Source: CAVVTR01 sp963751245 (GTDB lineage Bacteria; Acidobacteriota; Thermoanaerobaculia; Thermoanaerobaculales; Thermoanaerobaculaceae). Taken from it: DNA of 64,000 bases. Where the stretch lies: contig CAVVTR010000007.1 in the NCBI GenBank assembly GCA_963751245.1, positions 492,045 to 556,044 on the forward strand, written 5' to 3'. The translations under genes and the position numbers were made by a program. The notes beneath the pieces were generated by a model. The model worked only from the letters and a program-made list of their open reading frames with translations, ran no database searches and was not told the DNA's origin. How positions within the stretch are numbered: the first letter of the stretch is position 1; every line of letters begins with the position of its first letter. Shown one piece after another: positions 18,572-27,858 of this stretch.

Positions 18572-18583
18572 GGTCCTAAGAAT
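18554..18583 (+). promoter_or_regulatory. Probable housekeeping (sigma-70-like) promoter of the HU genes
   Basis: TTGACA at 18554-18559 is an exact -35 hexamer. After 17-18 nt comes TAAGAAT (18577-18583), which gives a moderate -10. The HU ribosome site and ATG follow about 30 nt later. This AT-richer patch stands out in otherwise GC-rich DNA. Confidence 0.5.
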
Positions 18584-18617
18584 AACCTAAGAACAGGCCA
18601 CCAAAGGAGGATGGTGC

Positions 18618-18905
18618 ATGAATAAGTCAGAGCTCGCTGTGAAACTCGCGAAGAAGGTCGGGCTCACCCAGGTCAAGGCGGGTGAGGTCGTGGACTCGAT
18701 CTTCAACGCCACCAAGGGCATCATCGCTGTGGAGTTGGATGCCGGCCGCAAGGTGACGGTGCCCGGTTTCGGCACCTTCGCCACGCGGAAGCGCTCCGCA
18801 CGTCAGGGCCGCAACCCCGCCAGCGGCAAGAAGATCTCGATCCCGGCCCGCAAGTACGCGGCGTTCAAGCCCGGGAAGACCCTCAAGGAGAAGGTGAGCA
18901 AGTAG
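18618..18905 (+). CDS. HU-family DNA-binding protein, copy 1
   Basis: 95 residues, full HU/IHF fold: N-terminal helix pair (NKSELAVKLAKK), then the DNA-binding beta-arm with GRNPASGKKI and the final KPGKTLKEKV. The strong ribosome site AAAGGAGG sits before the ATG, as expected for an abundant nucleoid protein. It binds and bends DNA as a dimer. It is followed 34 nt later by a second HU gene. Confidence 0.93.
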   Translation: MNKSELAVKLAKKVGLTQVKAGEVVDSIFNATKGIIAVELDAGRKVTVPGFGTFATRKRSARQGRNPASGKKISIPARKYAAFKPGKTLKEKVSK

Positions 18906-18939
18906 GGCGCGCCGCCGAGGCGGCAGGGAGGAAGGAACG

Positions 18940-19227
18940 ATGAACAAGACCGAGCTGATCACGAAGCTTGCCAAGAAGACGGGTCTGACGCAGGCGAAGG
19001 CCGCCGAGGCTGTGGACGCCCTGTTCAACGCCAACAAGGGCATCATCGCCGTCGAGCTCGACGCCGGCCGCAAGGTCACCCTGCCCGGCTTTGGCAGCTT
19101 CTCCACCCGCAAGAGGGCGTCCCGCGAGGGCCGCAACCCGGCCACGGGCAAGAAGATCACCATTCCCGCCCGCAAGTACCCCGCGTTCAAGGTGGGAAAG
19201 ACGCTCAAGGAGAAGGTCGCGAAGTAG
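18940..19227 (+). CDS. HU-family DNA-binding protein, copy 2
   Basis: 95 residues, same length and colinear with copy 1, with the arm motif GRNPATGKKI and C-terminal KVGKTLKEKV. Differences are scattered, mostly in the helices, so this is an older tandem duplication rather than a recent copy. Ribosome site GGGAGGAAGG. The pair could form homo- or heterodimers. It ends at a clear intrinsic terminator. Confidence 0.93.
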   Translation: MNKTELITKLAKKTGLTQAKAAEAVDALFNANKGIIAVELDAGRKVTLPGFGSFSTRKRASREGRNPATGKKITIPARKYPAFKVGKTLKEKVAK

Positions 19228-19251
19228 ATTCGCCGGATCGGTTCACCACCG

Positions 19252-19280
19252 GGGCGCGGGGCACCGCGCCCTTTCTCTTT
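19252..19280 (+). terminator. Intrinsic terminator after the HU genes
   Basis: GGGCGCGG (19252-19259), a 4-nt loop, CCGCGCCC (19264-19271), then TTTCTCTTT. An 8-bp perfect GC stem followed by a T-rich tail, 25 nt after the HU stop codon. Confidence 0.8.
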
Positions 19281-19366
19281 CCGGAACGCCGTTGCACCGG
19301 GTGTTCAGATGAAGGCCGATCGACTGCGTCTCCCGCGATCCTGCCGATCGCGGAGACGGTGACCGC

Positions 19367-20740
19367 TCAGCGGCGGCCGAGCTCGTGACGCAGCGCATCC
19401 TCCAGGTCGGGGAGGAGGAAGGCGAACCCCTCCCGTGTGAGGCGGGCGGGGCGCACCCGGGCGCCGCCGAGGAGCAGCTCCTCGCCCATGGCGCCGAACA
19501 CCGTCCGGATCACGGCCGCCGGCAGCGGCAACCGTGCGGGCCGCCGGAGCACCAGCCCCAGCGTGCGAGCGAGCTCGCGCTGGGGTACGGCACGGGGCGC
19601 GACCACGTTGACGGGGCCCGCGAGGCCGGGACGGGTGATCAGGAAGAGGAGCGCACCAACCGCGTCGTCGAGGGTGATCCAGCTCACCGCCGCCTCGCCG
19701 CGTCCCAACGGTCCGCCGAGGCCGAGCCTGAACGCGGGGAGCATCCTGGCCAGGGCGCCTCCTGAGGCGGACAGGACCATGCCGAAGCGGGGGTTGACGA
19801 CGCGGATGCCCGCGCCGGCGGCCGGTGCGCAGGCTTCCTCCCAGGCCCGGCAGACGTCGGCGAGGAAGCCCTCCCCCGCGGGTGCGTCCTCGTCGACGGG
19901 GTCGTCTCCGCGGTTCCCGTAGAAGCCGACCGCCGAGGCCGCCACGAGGACGGAGGGGGGTCGCGACAGGCCGGCCAGCGTCCGCGCCAGCAGGTCCGTG
20001 CCGGCGACCCTGCTGTCGCGGATGGAGCGCCGCCGGGCGGGGGTCCATCGGCCGCCGCCGATGTTCTCGCCGGCCAGATGGACGGCCGCGTCCACGCCCT
20101 CCAGGGCGGCGCCGTCGATCTCGCCCCGGGAGGGGTCCCAGAACGCCTCCTCCGCACCGGGGCGCGGCGTGCGCCGGACCAGGCTCGTGACGCGATGTCC
20201 GCCGCTGCGCAGGAACGCCGTCAGGGCCGCGCCGATCAGGCCCGACGAACCGGATACGACGACGTGAAGGGGGGAGACCGCGGCCTCCCTGTGGCGCCTC
20301 AGGTCGGCCGCGGTGCGGGCGTGCCTGAAGGCGAAGGTGCGGTCGAGGGCGCGGCGTGCCGTGGGACCGGCGAGGAGAGCGCCCAGCGGTCCGCCCGGGA
20401 GCGTGTAGACGACCCGATCCTCGAGCACGCACGTCTCTCCCCCGGGTTCGAAGCGGTGGGTGTGCCGCCAGGCCGCGAACGGTCCGCGCTCCTGCTCGTC
20501 CACGAAGGAGCGGCCGTCCTCCACGGCGCCGTGGCGGGCGACCCAGCGGGAGCGAAAGGGCCCCCAGCGCAGCTCCAGCACCACGCGGACCCCTTGCGCG
20601 ATCCCCTCGCCGTCGCGCTCCACGAGGCGGACGTGCTGCCACGGCGGCAACAACCGCTGGAGGGCCCCCGGCCTGGCGTGCCACGCGAACGCCTCGGACG
20701 CCTCGACCGGGAGCGTGCTCCTCTTGAGGTACTCGGGCAC
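19367..20740 (-). CDS. SRPBCC domain fused to TIGR01777-type SDR epimerase (YfcH-like)
   Basis: 457 residues. Residues 1-~150 form an SRPBCC/START-like ligand-binding fold (begins MPEYLKRSTLPVEA; FRSRWVARH, FVDEQERGPF). From ~157 an extended short-chain dehydrogenase follows: VVSGSSGLIGAAL is the nucleotide-binding glycine motif, HLAGENI the family signature, SAVGFYGNRG the active-site Tyr region. C-terminal domain of unknown function at ~400-457. This fusion recurs in Actinobacteria and other groups; its substrate is unknown. The gene is isolated, with the TPM gene 51 nt upstream on the same strand. Confidence 0.82.
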   Translation of the reverse strand: MPEYLKRSTLPVEASEAFAWHARPGALQRLLPPWQHVRLVERDGEGIAQGVRVVLELRWGPFRSRWVARHGAVEDGRSFVDEQERGPFAAWRHTHRFEPGGETCVLEDRVVYTLPGGPLGALLAGPTARRALDRTFAFRHARTAADLRRHREAAVSPLHVVVSGSSGLIGAALTAFLRSGGHRVTSLVRRTPRPGAEEAFWDPSRGEIDGAALEGVDAAVHLAGENIGGGRWTPARRRSIRDSRVAGTDLLARTLAGLSRPPSVLVAASAVGFYGNRGDDPVDEDAPAGEGFLADVCRAWEEACAPAAGAGIRVVNPRFGMVLSASGGALARMLPAFRLGLGGPLGRGEAAVSWITLDDAVGALLFLITRPGLAGPVNVVAPRAVPQRELARTLGLVLRRPARLPLPAAVIRTVFGAMGEELLLGGARVRPARLTREGFAFLLPDLEDALRHELGRR

Positions 20741-20791
20741 GCCGTTCCTCCTCCACGGGGCGAAACGCGCGGCTCGCGGGCCGCGGTCGAC

Positions 20792-21466
20792 TCAGGGCCG
20801 GGGGTGAAACACCACCAGGGCGTCGGGGAGCTCGTCGGGGTTGTCCGGCGTCGCCGGCAGCACCGGCGCCAGGCGCTTGGCGGCGGCCTCCACGGTGGCG
20901 ATGAACGTCCCCGCCCGGTCTCCGGCGCGGAGGCGGGTCACGGCCAGGTCGCGCAGCGCCGCGATGCCGTCCGCGCCCAGCGCGCTGCCGGCTCCGCTGT
21001 CGGCGAGCACCACCACCCGGCGCTCGAACAGCGAGACGTAGACGAGCACGCCGCCGTGAGTCCGGGTGGAGGTGAGCCTGGCCACCGAGAACACGTGGGA
21101 CGCGGCGCGGGCCACCTCCTCCTCGATCTCGTGACGGCCCACGAAGAGACGGCGCAGGGGGTGGCAGTAGCTCGCCAGGACCGAGCCGGCGATCCACCCG
21201 GCCACGACGGCCAGGGCGAGCCACCCCACCGCGACGGGTGAGTCGGGCGCCCACGATCCCGAAGGGGCGCGCGCCATCAGGAAGTGAGTGAGCCCCAGGG
21301 CGGCCACCGCGACGGCCAGTCCCACCACCGACTCCGCCCGGTCGTAGCGCCCGGACTCCGTGGCCACCGCACAGACGAACTCGGCGGCGGTGGAGCGCTC
21401 CGCCCCCACCACGGCCTGCTCGAGCCGGGTGGCTTCCTCGCTGTTCAGAAAGCGTCTCGCGTTCAT
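20792..21466 (-). CDS. TPM-domain membrane protein
   Basis: About 224 residues. Begins with MNARRFLNSEEATRLEQAV, then SAAEFV-like strand (STAAEFVCAVA) typical of TPM (Psb32/MOLO-1-like) domains, two transmembrane segments at about 48-66 and 79-98, and a C-terminal half containing THGGVLVYVSLFERRVVVLAD, matching the conserved TPM strands. Related bacterial proteins (YgcG-like) are poorly characterised membrane proteins. ATG 21466 is preferred over GTG 21469 because GGGAG lies 5 nt before it. Confidence 0.7.
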   Translation of the reverse strand: MNARRFLNSEEATRLEQAVVGAERSTAAEFVCAVATESGRYDRAESVVGLAVAVAALGLTHFLMARAPSGSWAPDSPVAVGWLALAVVAGWIAGSVLASYCHPLRRLFVGRHEIEEEVARAASHVFSVARLTSTRTHGGVLVYVSLFERRVVVLADSGAGSALGADGIAALRDLAVTRLRAGDRAGTFIATVEAAAKRLAPVLPATPDNPDELPDALVVFHPRP

Positions 21467-21678
21467 CACCTCTCCCGCAGGATGTAACTCTGACAGCCAC
21501 GCTACCGTCGGCCGGCGGCAGGGTCAAGCGCCACCACCGGCCGCGGCTGTTGCCGGCAGGTGGGCGGGGTGCTACCGTCGGTCGTTCGGCCTTCCGGGAG
21601 CCGGCCCGGCGGGGGCGGCGGCACACCACCGGAGGACGGATCGAGGGCGCCCGGCGATTGCTGGCCGAGGGGGAACCG

Positions 21679-23190
21679 ATGAACCGACCGAGGATGACAC
21701 CGAGCTCGTGGACGACCGGCCGCAGCACCGCGCGCCGCCCGGCGCCGGCGAACCTGCTGTGGGCCGCCAGCTCCGTGCTGGCGATCGTGCTGGCCACCGT
21801 GGCCGTCGGCGTGCGGGCCGCCACGCCCGCGCGCCATGGGGCGGACGAGCCCCGGAGCGGGGCCGCGACGCAGGGCACGGACCTCGCACGTCTCCTCGCC
21901 GCCGCCCGGGCCGACGATCTGGCCATGACGCGGCTCGAGGCACTGTGCGACGACATTGGACCTCGCCTGGGCGGCTCGGTCGCGCTGGACCGCGCCACGA
22001 CAGCCCTGGCCGCCCTGCTGCGCGGGGACGGGCAGGAGCACGTCCGGCGCGAGCAGGTGATGGTGCCCCACTGGGTCCGCGGCGAGGAGCACCTCTGGAT
22101 GACGGCACCGCAGCGCCGCGAGCTCGCAGTCCTGGGCCTCGGCGGCTCGGTGGGGACGGCGGGGATCGAGGCTCCCGTGGCGGTGGTCCACTCCTTCGAT
22201 GAGCTCTCCCCCGCCGTGGCGGGAAGGATCGTCCTCTACGACGTGCCTATGGCCGCGTCGGCGACGGGCTCGGGGTACGGAGAGGCCGTGCAGTACCGCG
22301 CCGCGGGAGCCTCCCGGGCCGCCGCCTTCGGGGCGGTGGCCGCACTGGTCCGCTCGGTCACCACCCGGTCCCTGTACACCCCGCACACCGGGGTCATGCA
22401 CTACGACCCGGAGCAGCCCCGTATCCCCACCGCGGCGGTCACGGTGGAGGACGCGGCCTGGATCGACCGACTGGCGGCCCGGGGGATCGAGGTGCGCCTG
22501 CGCCTCCAGATGGGGGCCGAGAACCTCCCCGACGCCGTGAGCCACAACGTCGTAGGGGAGATCCTGGGGTCGGAGCACCCCGAGGAGATCGTGGTGATCG
22601 GTGGCCACACGGACTCCTGGGACATCGCACCGGGCGCCCAGGACGACGGCACGGGTGTCATCGAGGCGGTGGAGGCGCTGCGGCTGATCCGCTCCCTGGG
22701 TCTCCACCCGCGCCGCACCATCCGCGCCGTGCTGTTCACCAACGAGGAGAACGGCCTGCGGGGCGGCACCGCCTACGCCGAGGAGCACGCCTCCGAGCGG
22801 CACGTCGCCGCCGTGGAGTCGGACATGGGGGCCGGTGCTCCGGTGGGGTGGAGCGCCGCGGGCGCCGCCGCGGACGTGGGGTGGCTGGTGCAGTGCGCCC
22901 GGCCGCTGGGGCTGCCGGTGATGGCGGGCGGGGGTGGCTCCGACGTGTCGCCCCTGGGGCGGCAGGGTGTCCTGCTGGTGGGACTGCGCCCCGACGGGAC
23001 CCACTACTTCGACATCCACCACAGCCGCGCCGACACCGTGGACAGGATCGACCCAGCGAACCTCCGCGAGGGCGTGGCCGCGATGGCCGGACTGGCCTGG
23101 CAGCTGGCCAACGAGCCCCGGGGCGGCGACGCCGCCGGCGAGGAGCCGGAGGCCGCGACGGTCCACGGGCGTCCCGGCGGGGATCAGTAG
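21679..23190 (+). CDS. M28-family zinc peptidase, carboxypeptidase Q-like, exported
   Basis: 503 residues. N-terminal membrane/signal segment (LLWAASSVLAIVLATVAVG, about 25-43). A PA-like insert precedes the M28 catalytic domain with zinc ligands in GGHTDSWD (His), AQDDGTG (Asp), TNEENG (catalytic Glu and ligand Glu), ESDMGA (Asp) and FDIHHSRADT (His). It is an aminopeptidase/dipeptidase acting outside the cytoplasm. ATG 21679 with GAGGGGGAA upstream. Its last codons overlap the end of cydB by 7 nt on the opposite strand. Confidence 0.85.
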   Translation: MNRPRMTPSSWTTGRSTARRPAPANLLWAASSVLAIVLATVAVGVRAATPARHGADEPRSGAATQGTDLARLLAAARADDLAMTRLEALCDDIGPRLGGSVALDRATTALAALLRGDGQEHVRREQVMVPHWVRGEEHLWMTAPQRRELAVLGLGGSVGTAGIEAPVAVVHSFDELSPAVAGRIVLYDVPMAASATGSGYGEAVQYRAAGASRAAAFGAVAALVRSVTTRSLYTPHTGVMHYDPEQPRIPTAAVTVEDAAWIDRLAARGIEVRLRLQMGAENLPDAVSHNVVGEILGSEHPEEIVVIGGHTDSWDIAPGAQDDGTGVIEAVEALRLIRSLGLHPRRTIRAVLFTNEENGLRGGTAYAEEHASERHVAAVESDMGAGAPVGWSAAGAAADVGWLVQCARPLGLPVMAGGGGSDVSPLGRQGVLLVGLRPDGTHYFDIHHSRADTVDRIDPANLREGVAAMAGLAWQLANEPRGGDAAGEEPEAATVHGRPGGDQ

Positions 23191-24200
23191 CTGAAGGTGC
23201 CCAGCTTCACCTTGCCGCGGAACACCCAGTAGACCACCGCGGTGTACGTGAGGACGAAGGGCATGCCCACCAGCGCGATGGTCCGCATGATGCCGAGCGT
23301 CTTCTCCGAGGACGCTGCGTTGGCGATGGTGAGGCTGTAGGCGGGGTCGATGCTCGACACGATCATGTTGGGGAACAAGGTCACGCCGAACAGGAACATG
23401 AGCGCGGCGATCACACAGGCGGAGGAGACGAAGGCGTACCCGGGCCGGTTGGAGTAGATCGCGCGGGGGATGTTGGCGATGGCCAGGACGTTGAGCACCA
23501 CGACGAGCCAGGCGAGCGGCATGGCCTGGAAGTTGCGCGTCGCCCCGGGGACGAAGACCAGCGTGAAGATCGTGGTGAGCATGAAGGCGACGATGAACAG
23601 CCCGAAGGTCCGCCACATCCAGCCGTGGATGCGCTCCTGCAGCGCGCCCTCGGTCTTGAGGTGCAGGTAGATGGAGCCGTGCATGGCGAACACGGTCACG
23701 GCGAGGATCCCAACCAGGATCGGGTAGGGGCGGAGCAGGTTGAGGAGGTTGCCGGTGAACTCGCCGTCCGCGCCGATGGGGAGCCCCTGCATGGAGTTGC
23801 CCACGGCGACGCCGAAGAGGAACGTGGCGAGCACGCTGGCGGCCGTGAAGGAGACGTCCCAGAACGAGCGCCACGCCGCCGACTCCTGCTTGGAGCGAAA
23901 CTCGATGGACACGGCGCGGAAGATGAGCGCGAAGAGGAGCAGCATGAACGGTAGGTAGAACGTCGAGAACGCCGTCGCGTAGGCCAGCGGGAACGCGGCG
24001 AACAGGGCGCCGCCGAACGTCACCAGCCACACCTCGTTGCCGTCCCACAGGGGCCCGATCGAGTTGAGCAGGAGACGGCGCTCCCGGTCGTCGCGAACGA
24101 ACAGGTGGAGCGAGCCGACACCGAGGTCGAAACCGTCGAGGATGGCGTAGCCGGTGAGCAGCACGCCGAGCAGGAAGAACCAGAGCACGTGGAGGTTCAT
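23184..24200 (-). CDS. cydB: Cytochrome bd ubiquinol oxidase subunit II
   Basis: 338 residues, eight or nine hydrophobic helices. Conserved CydB features include GYAILDGFDLGVG near the N-terminus and GPLWDGNEVWLV in the first loop. With CydA it forms the high-affinity terminal oxidase that reduces O2 to water at the cytoplasmic membrane, giving oxygen tolerance or microaerobic respiration. ATG 24200 with GGAGTGACGCC before it, 4 nt after the cydA stop. Confidence 0.93.
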   Translation of the reverse strand: MNLHVLWFFLLGVLLTGYAILDGFDLGVGSLHLFVRDDRERRLLLNSIGPLWDGNEVWLVTFGGALFAAFPLAYATAFSTFYLPFMLLLFALIFRAVSIEFRSKQESAAWRSFWDVSFTAASVLATFLFGVAVGNSMQGLPIGADGEFTGNLLNLLRPYPILVGILAVTVFAMHGSIYLHLKTEGALQERIHGWMWRTFGLFIVAFMLTTIFTLVFVPGATRNFQAMPLAWLVVVLNVLAIANIPRAIYSNRPGYAFVSSACVIAALMFLFGVTLFPNMIVSSIDPAYSLTIANAASSEKTLGIMRTIALVGMPFVLTYTAVVYWVFRGKVKLGTFSY

Positions 24201-24204
24201 GGCG

Positions 24205-25652
24205 TCACTCCTTCTCGTCTTCGTCGGACGGGCCGCCGCCGGTGCCGGTGAGAGAGACGCCGCGATGGTCCTGCAGCCGCGCGGCGGCGGCCAGGAGACC
24301 TTCACCGGTGGTGCCCGAGGGCCCCGCAGTCTCCTCTTCCGGGCCGTGCTGGATCTTGTCGTTGAGCACGAAGACGAAGACGGCGAAGAGCAGGACGTAG
24401 ATCAGCCCGAACATCGCGATGGACGCGAGCATCTGCGCCGCCGGCACCGACTTCGAGACGGCATCGGAGGTGCGCAGGAGGTCCTGGACCACCCAGGGCT
24501 GCCGCCCCACCTCGGCGGCGACCCAACCGAACTCGTTGGCCACGTAAGGTCCGGCGACGGCGAAGACGAACACCCACAGGAGCCATCGCTTCTCGAACAG
24601 CGTGCCCCTCCACAGGAAGAACAGCCCCAGCAGGGTGAGGCCGATGAAGAGCATGCCCAGGCCCACCATCACGTGGTAGGTGGCGAACGGCACCCGGACG
24701 GGGGGCGCTGGTCGGGAGCGAAGGCGTCCAGGCCGGTCACCGGCTGGTGGAAGTTGCCGTAGACGAGGAAGCTCAGGCCGCCGGGCACGGCCAGGGCGAG
24801 GTCCACCCGCTGCCTGGCAGGATCGGGGATGCCGAAGATGTTGAGGGGCGTCCCGCCTGTGCCGGTGACGAAGTGGCCCTCGAAGGCGGCGAGCTTGGCC
24901 GGCTGGGTCCGGGCGAGCTTGTGGGCCTGGAAGTGCCCCGAGGCCAGGGCCGCGAGGGAGGTCGCCGCGGCGAAGACGAGGGCGAGGGTGAAGGCGCGCC
25001 GGGCCAGGTCCTCGTGACGGCGGCGCAGGAGGTAGTAGGCCGAGATGCTCATGACGAAGAAGGCGCCCAGGATGAAGGCGCCGATGAGGACGTGGACCAG
25101 CCGCTCCACGCTGGAGGGATTGAAGACCACCGCCCAGAAGTCGGTGACCTCGGCGCGCACGGCGCCGGAGTGCTCCACCAGGTGGAAGCCCGCGGGAGTC
25201 TGCTGCCACGAGTTGGCGACCACGATCCAGACGGCGGAGAAGGTGGCTCCCGCGGCGACCATGACGGTGGAGAAGAAGTGCATGCGGCGGGACACCCGGT
25301 CCCACCCGAACACCATCACGGCGAGGAAGCCGGACTCGAGGAAGAAGGCGAAGATCCCCTCCGCCGCCAGCGCGGAGCCGAACACGTCGCCCACGAAGCG
25401 CGAGTAGGTCGCCCAGTTGGTGCCGAACTGGAACTCCATCACGATCCCGCTGGCGACCCCCATCGCGAAGTTGACGGCGAAGATCTTGGTCCAGAACCGG
25501 GCCATCCGCTCGTACACGGGCTTGCCGGTCTTGAGGTACGAGCCCTCCATGACGACGAGCAGGAACCCCAGGCCGATCGACAGGGGCGGGAACAGGTAGT
25601 GGAACATCACGGTCAGGGCGAACTGAATCCGGGACAGGGTGACGGGGTCCAC
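24205..25652 (-). pseudogene. cydA: Cytochrome bd ubiquinol oxidase subunit I, one-base frameshift
   Basis: Haem-carrying subunit of cytochrome bd. Recognisable are FHYLFPPLSIGLG with the haem-ligand His near residue 19, GIVMEFQFGTNW, SGHFQAHKLA, YVANEFGWVAAEVGRQPW (the quinol-site GRQPW) and the C-terminal helices. The N-terminal ~314 residues are in one frame and the rest (from VPFATYHVMVG) in another. The join is a six-G run at 24700-24705; one extra G restores DQRPPVRVPF and a protein of about 482 residues, the usual length for the short-Q-loop type. All functional residues are intact, so a homopolymer error is likely. Its partner cydB is complete. Confidence 0.87.
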
Positions 25653-25756
25653 CGGCGCTTCTCCTTCCCTCGAGCGCCCGTGGCGGGCGCCGCGCTGGAT
25701 CCATCAGGACGCGAGGCTACTGCACGGTGTCAACGCCTCGTGAACGTTCAAGAATT

Positions 25757-27667
25757 TCACGAGCCCGGAGGGGGCTCGCGATCGGGGGGGGTGGGGCGCT
25801 CCGGACCGTCCGGTTCCGGGCGCGCGGGTGCCAGCGCGACCTCGAACGGCCGCGGCCGGTACCCCGTGGGGAGACGGTCGGGAGGGATGGCCATGGCGTT
25901 GCCGTCGCGCACCGCGGTGAACGCGGGGGACATGATCTCGACGCCGGCCTCGGCGAAGACGTCCTGGACGTTGGCGTGGAGCTGCGAGTAGGTCGCCGCC
26001 ATGAGCTGCGGCTCGGTGGTGACGGCGTTGAGCTCGTAGGTGACGGTGAAGTCCCCGAGGGCCGTCTGCAGGACGAAGGGGGGTGGCTCGGCCATGACGT
26101 GGTCGGTGCGCCGCGCGGCCTCGACCATGAGGGCGTGGACGCGGCGCCAGTCGGCGTCGTAGCCGATCGTCACCGCGGTGTGCAGCACGAGTCCGCGGTC
26201 GCGGGCGCACGAGGAGTAGTTGACCACATGGCTGGCGAGGACCATGGCGTTGGGGATGGTGATGTCGACGTTCTTCACGGTGCGGACGCGGGTCACGAGC
26301 AGCGTCTTCTCGATGACGTCGCCGACGGTGTCGGCGATCCGCACCCGGTCCCCGAGCTGGAACGGCCTCATGTAGGTGAGCATGAGCCCCGCCACGACGT
26401 TGGCCACCGCAGAGGTGGAGCCCAGCGAGACGAGCACGCCCAGGAACACCGAGATACCCTTGAACGCCGACGTCGACGAGCCGGGGATGTAGGGGTAGAT
26501 CATCACCGCGGCCAGCACGAGCGCCATGAAGCGCACGATCTTGTAGGTGGGCTGTGCCCAGTCCGGGAAGAAGCCCGGCGCGGTGATGGCGCCGCTCTCG
26601 AGGCCGTCGAAGACGAGCCGGATGAGCTTGAGGACCCCCCGCGTGACGAGGACGATCACGACGATGAAGAAGAGATCGGGGACGAAGGCGACGAGCCCCC
26701 TCCCCAGGGTGGCCAACGGGGTGAGGACGTAGTCCAGGAGCTGCGAGGCGAGCCCCCGCGTCCACGGGAAGAAGCTGAACACCAGGGAGACGTAGGCGTA
26801 CAGGAGGACCAGCGTGAGGAGGAGCCTCACCACCCGGGCGAGCGCCTTGACCAGAGAGGCGATGCGCTGGTCGGAGAGGAGCACCAGCTTCTGGATCTTG
26901 ACCTCCGGGATCCAGGTCGCCTGCCAGCGCTCCATGGCCGCGTAGATCGTCGGGAAGAGCCGGGCGAGGGAGCGCAGGCAGACCAGCAGGGCGACGGTGG
27001 CGAGCAGGCTGAAGAGGAGGCCGAGGAGGAGCTCCTTGAGGTTGCCCAGGATGGAGAACCGCTGCAGCGCCTCGGTGATCGCCGCCGCCCGCGTGGCCGC
27101 GAGCTCCGTCCGTCCGACGCCGGCCTCCGCCGCGTCCGCCGCCGTCACCACCATGACCAGCGTGTCGCCGACGAGGACCTCGCTCTCGGTCCCGTCGTCC
27201 TCGACGCGCGCGGTGGCGCTGCGCAGGAGCGGGTCGGCGGCGAGCCGCTGGAGGCGGTCGGAGATGAGCCGGGCGCGTTCGGCGGGGGAGACCGAGCCGA
27301 CGCGGGTGAGGACGGAGAACAGCGTGTGGCCGCCGAGGGTGACCTCGGCGGGGGCGGGAGCGACCGCGGGCGCCTGTGTCCCGGCGGCTGCCGCCCGCGG
27401 GGTCCCTGCCTCCGGCGCCGTCGCCGCAGCGGCGGCGGGGGCCGTGGCGACGGGCGGCGGAGTGGTAGAGGTAGCGGCCGGGGCCGCGGCTTCCACCGCC
27501 GGCGCCGTGGCAGGCGGCGTCGTGGCCGGCGCGGGGGAAGGCGGCGCGCCCGCGGCGCGGCCGCGGGCGCCGGCGAGCAGGAGAACCGCGGCCAGGCACA
27601 CTGGCAGCACGGCGGCGCGTCCGCCCGGTCCGTCCCAGGGCGCCGAAGCGGACCCTCGTGTCCTCAT
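25757..27667 (-). CDS. MscS-family mechanosensitive ion channel with long N-terminal region
   Basis: About 636 residues. Signal peptide (AAVLPVCLAAVLLLAGARG), a ~70-residue Ala/Pro/Thr-rich linker, a periplasmic domain, then five or more transmembrane helices (~210-440). The MscS core is clear: pore helix SLGSTSAVANVVAGLML, followed by RPFQLGDRVRIADTVGDV and the beta domain with IPNAMVLASHVVNYS. It releases solutes on hypo-osmotic shock; larger family members can have other roles. ATG 27667 begins directly at the signal peptide; an upstream in-frame GTG (27718) adds 17 residues without function. Divergent from lon. Confidence 0.85.
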   Translation of the reverse strand: MRTRGSASAPWDGPGGRAAVLPVCLAAVLLLAGARGRAAGAPPSPAPATTPPATAPAVEAAAPAATSTTPPPVATAPAAAAATAPEAGTPRAAAAGTQAPAVAPAPAEVTLGGHTLFSVLTRVGSVSPAERARLISDRLQRLAADPLLRSATARVEDDGTESEVLVGDTLVMVVTAADAAEAGVGRTELAATRAAAITEALQRFSILGNLKELLLGLLFSLLATVALLVCLRSLARLFPTIYAAMERWQATWIPEVKIQKLVLLSDQRIASLVKALARVVRLLLTLVLLYAYVSLVFSFFPWTRGLASQLLDYVLTPLATLGRGLVAFVPDLFFIVVIVLVTRGVLKLIRLVFDGLESGAITAPGFFPDWAQPTYKIVRFMALVLAAVMIYPYIPGSSTSAFKGISVFLGVLVSLGSTSAVANVVAGLMLTYMRPFQLGDRVRIADTVGDVIEKTLLVTRVRTVKNVDITIPNAMVLASHVVNYSSCARDRGLVLHTAVTIGYDADWRRVHALMVEAARRTDHVMAEPPPFVLQTALGDFTVTYELNAVTTEPQLMAATYSQLHANVQDVFAEAGVEIMSPAFTAVRDGNAMAIPPDRLPTGYRPRPFEVALAPARPEPDGPERPTPPDREPPPGS

Positions 27668-27858
27668 TGGCAGGTTCTCACCTTCCGGAAGCCTACTCCG
27701 GGGTTTGGAGACGGTCAAGATCGCGGCACCGCCGGGGTGGTGCGGGAATATGAGCGAGTCTTACTAAGGTTGTCGTCCGTGTCGAGGGGAAAGGTCGCAG
27801 CGCGGTGGCCGGTCCCCTTCGCTGGGGTTCGCGGACCCCGGCCGAGAGGAGGCTCCTG

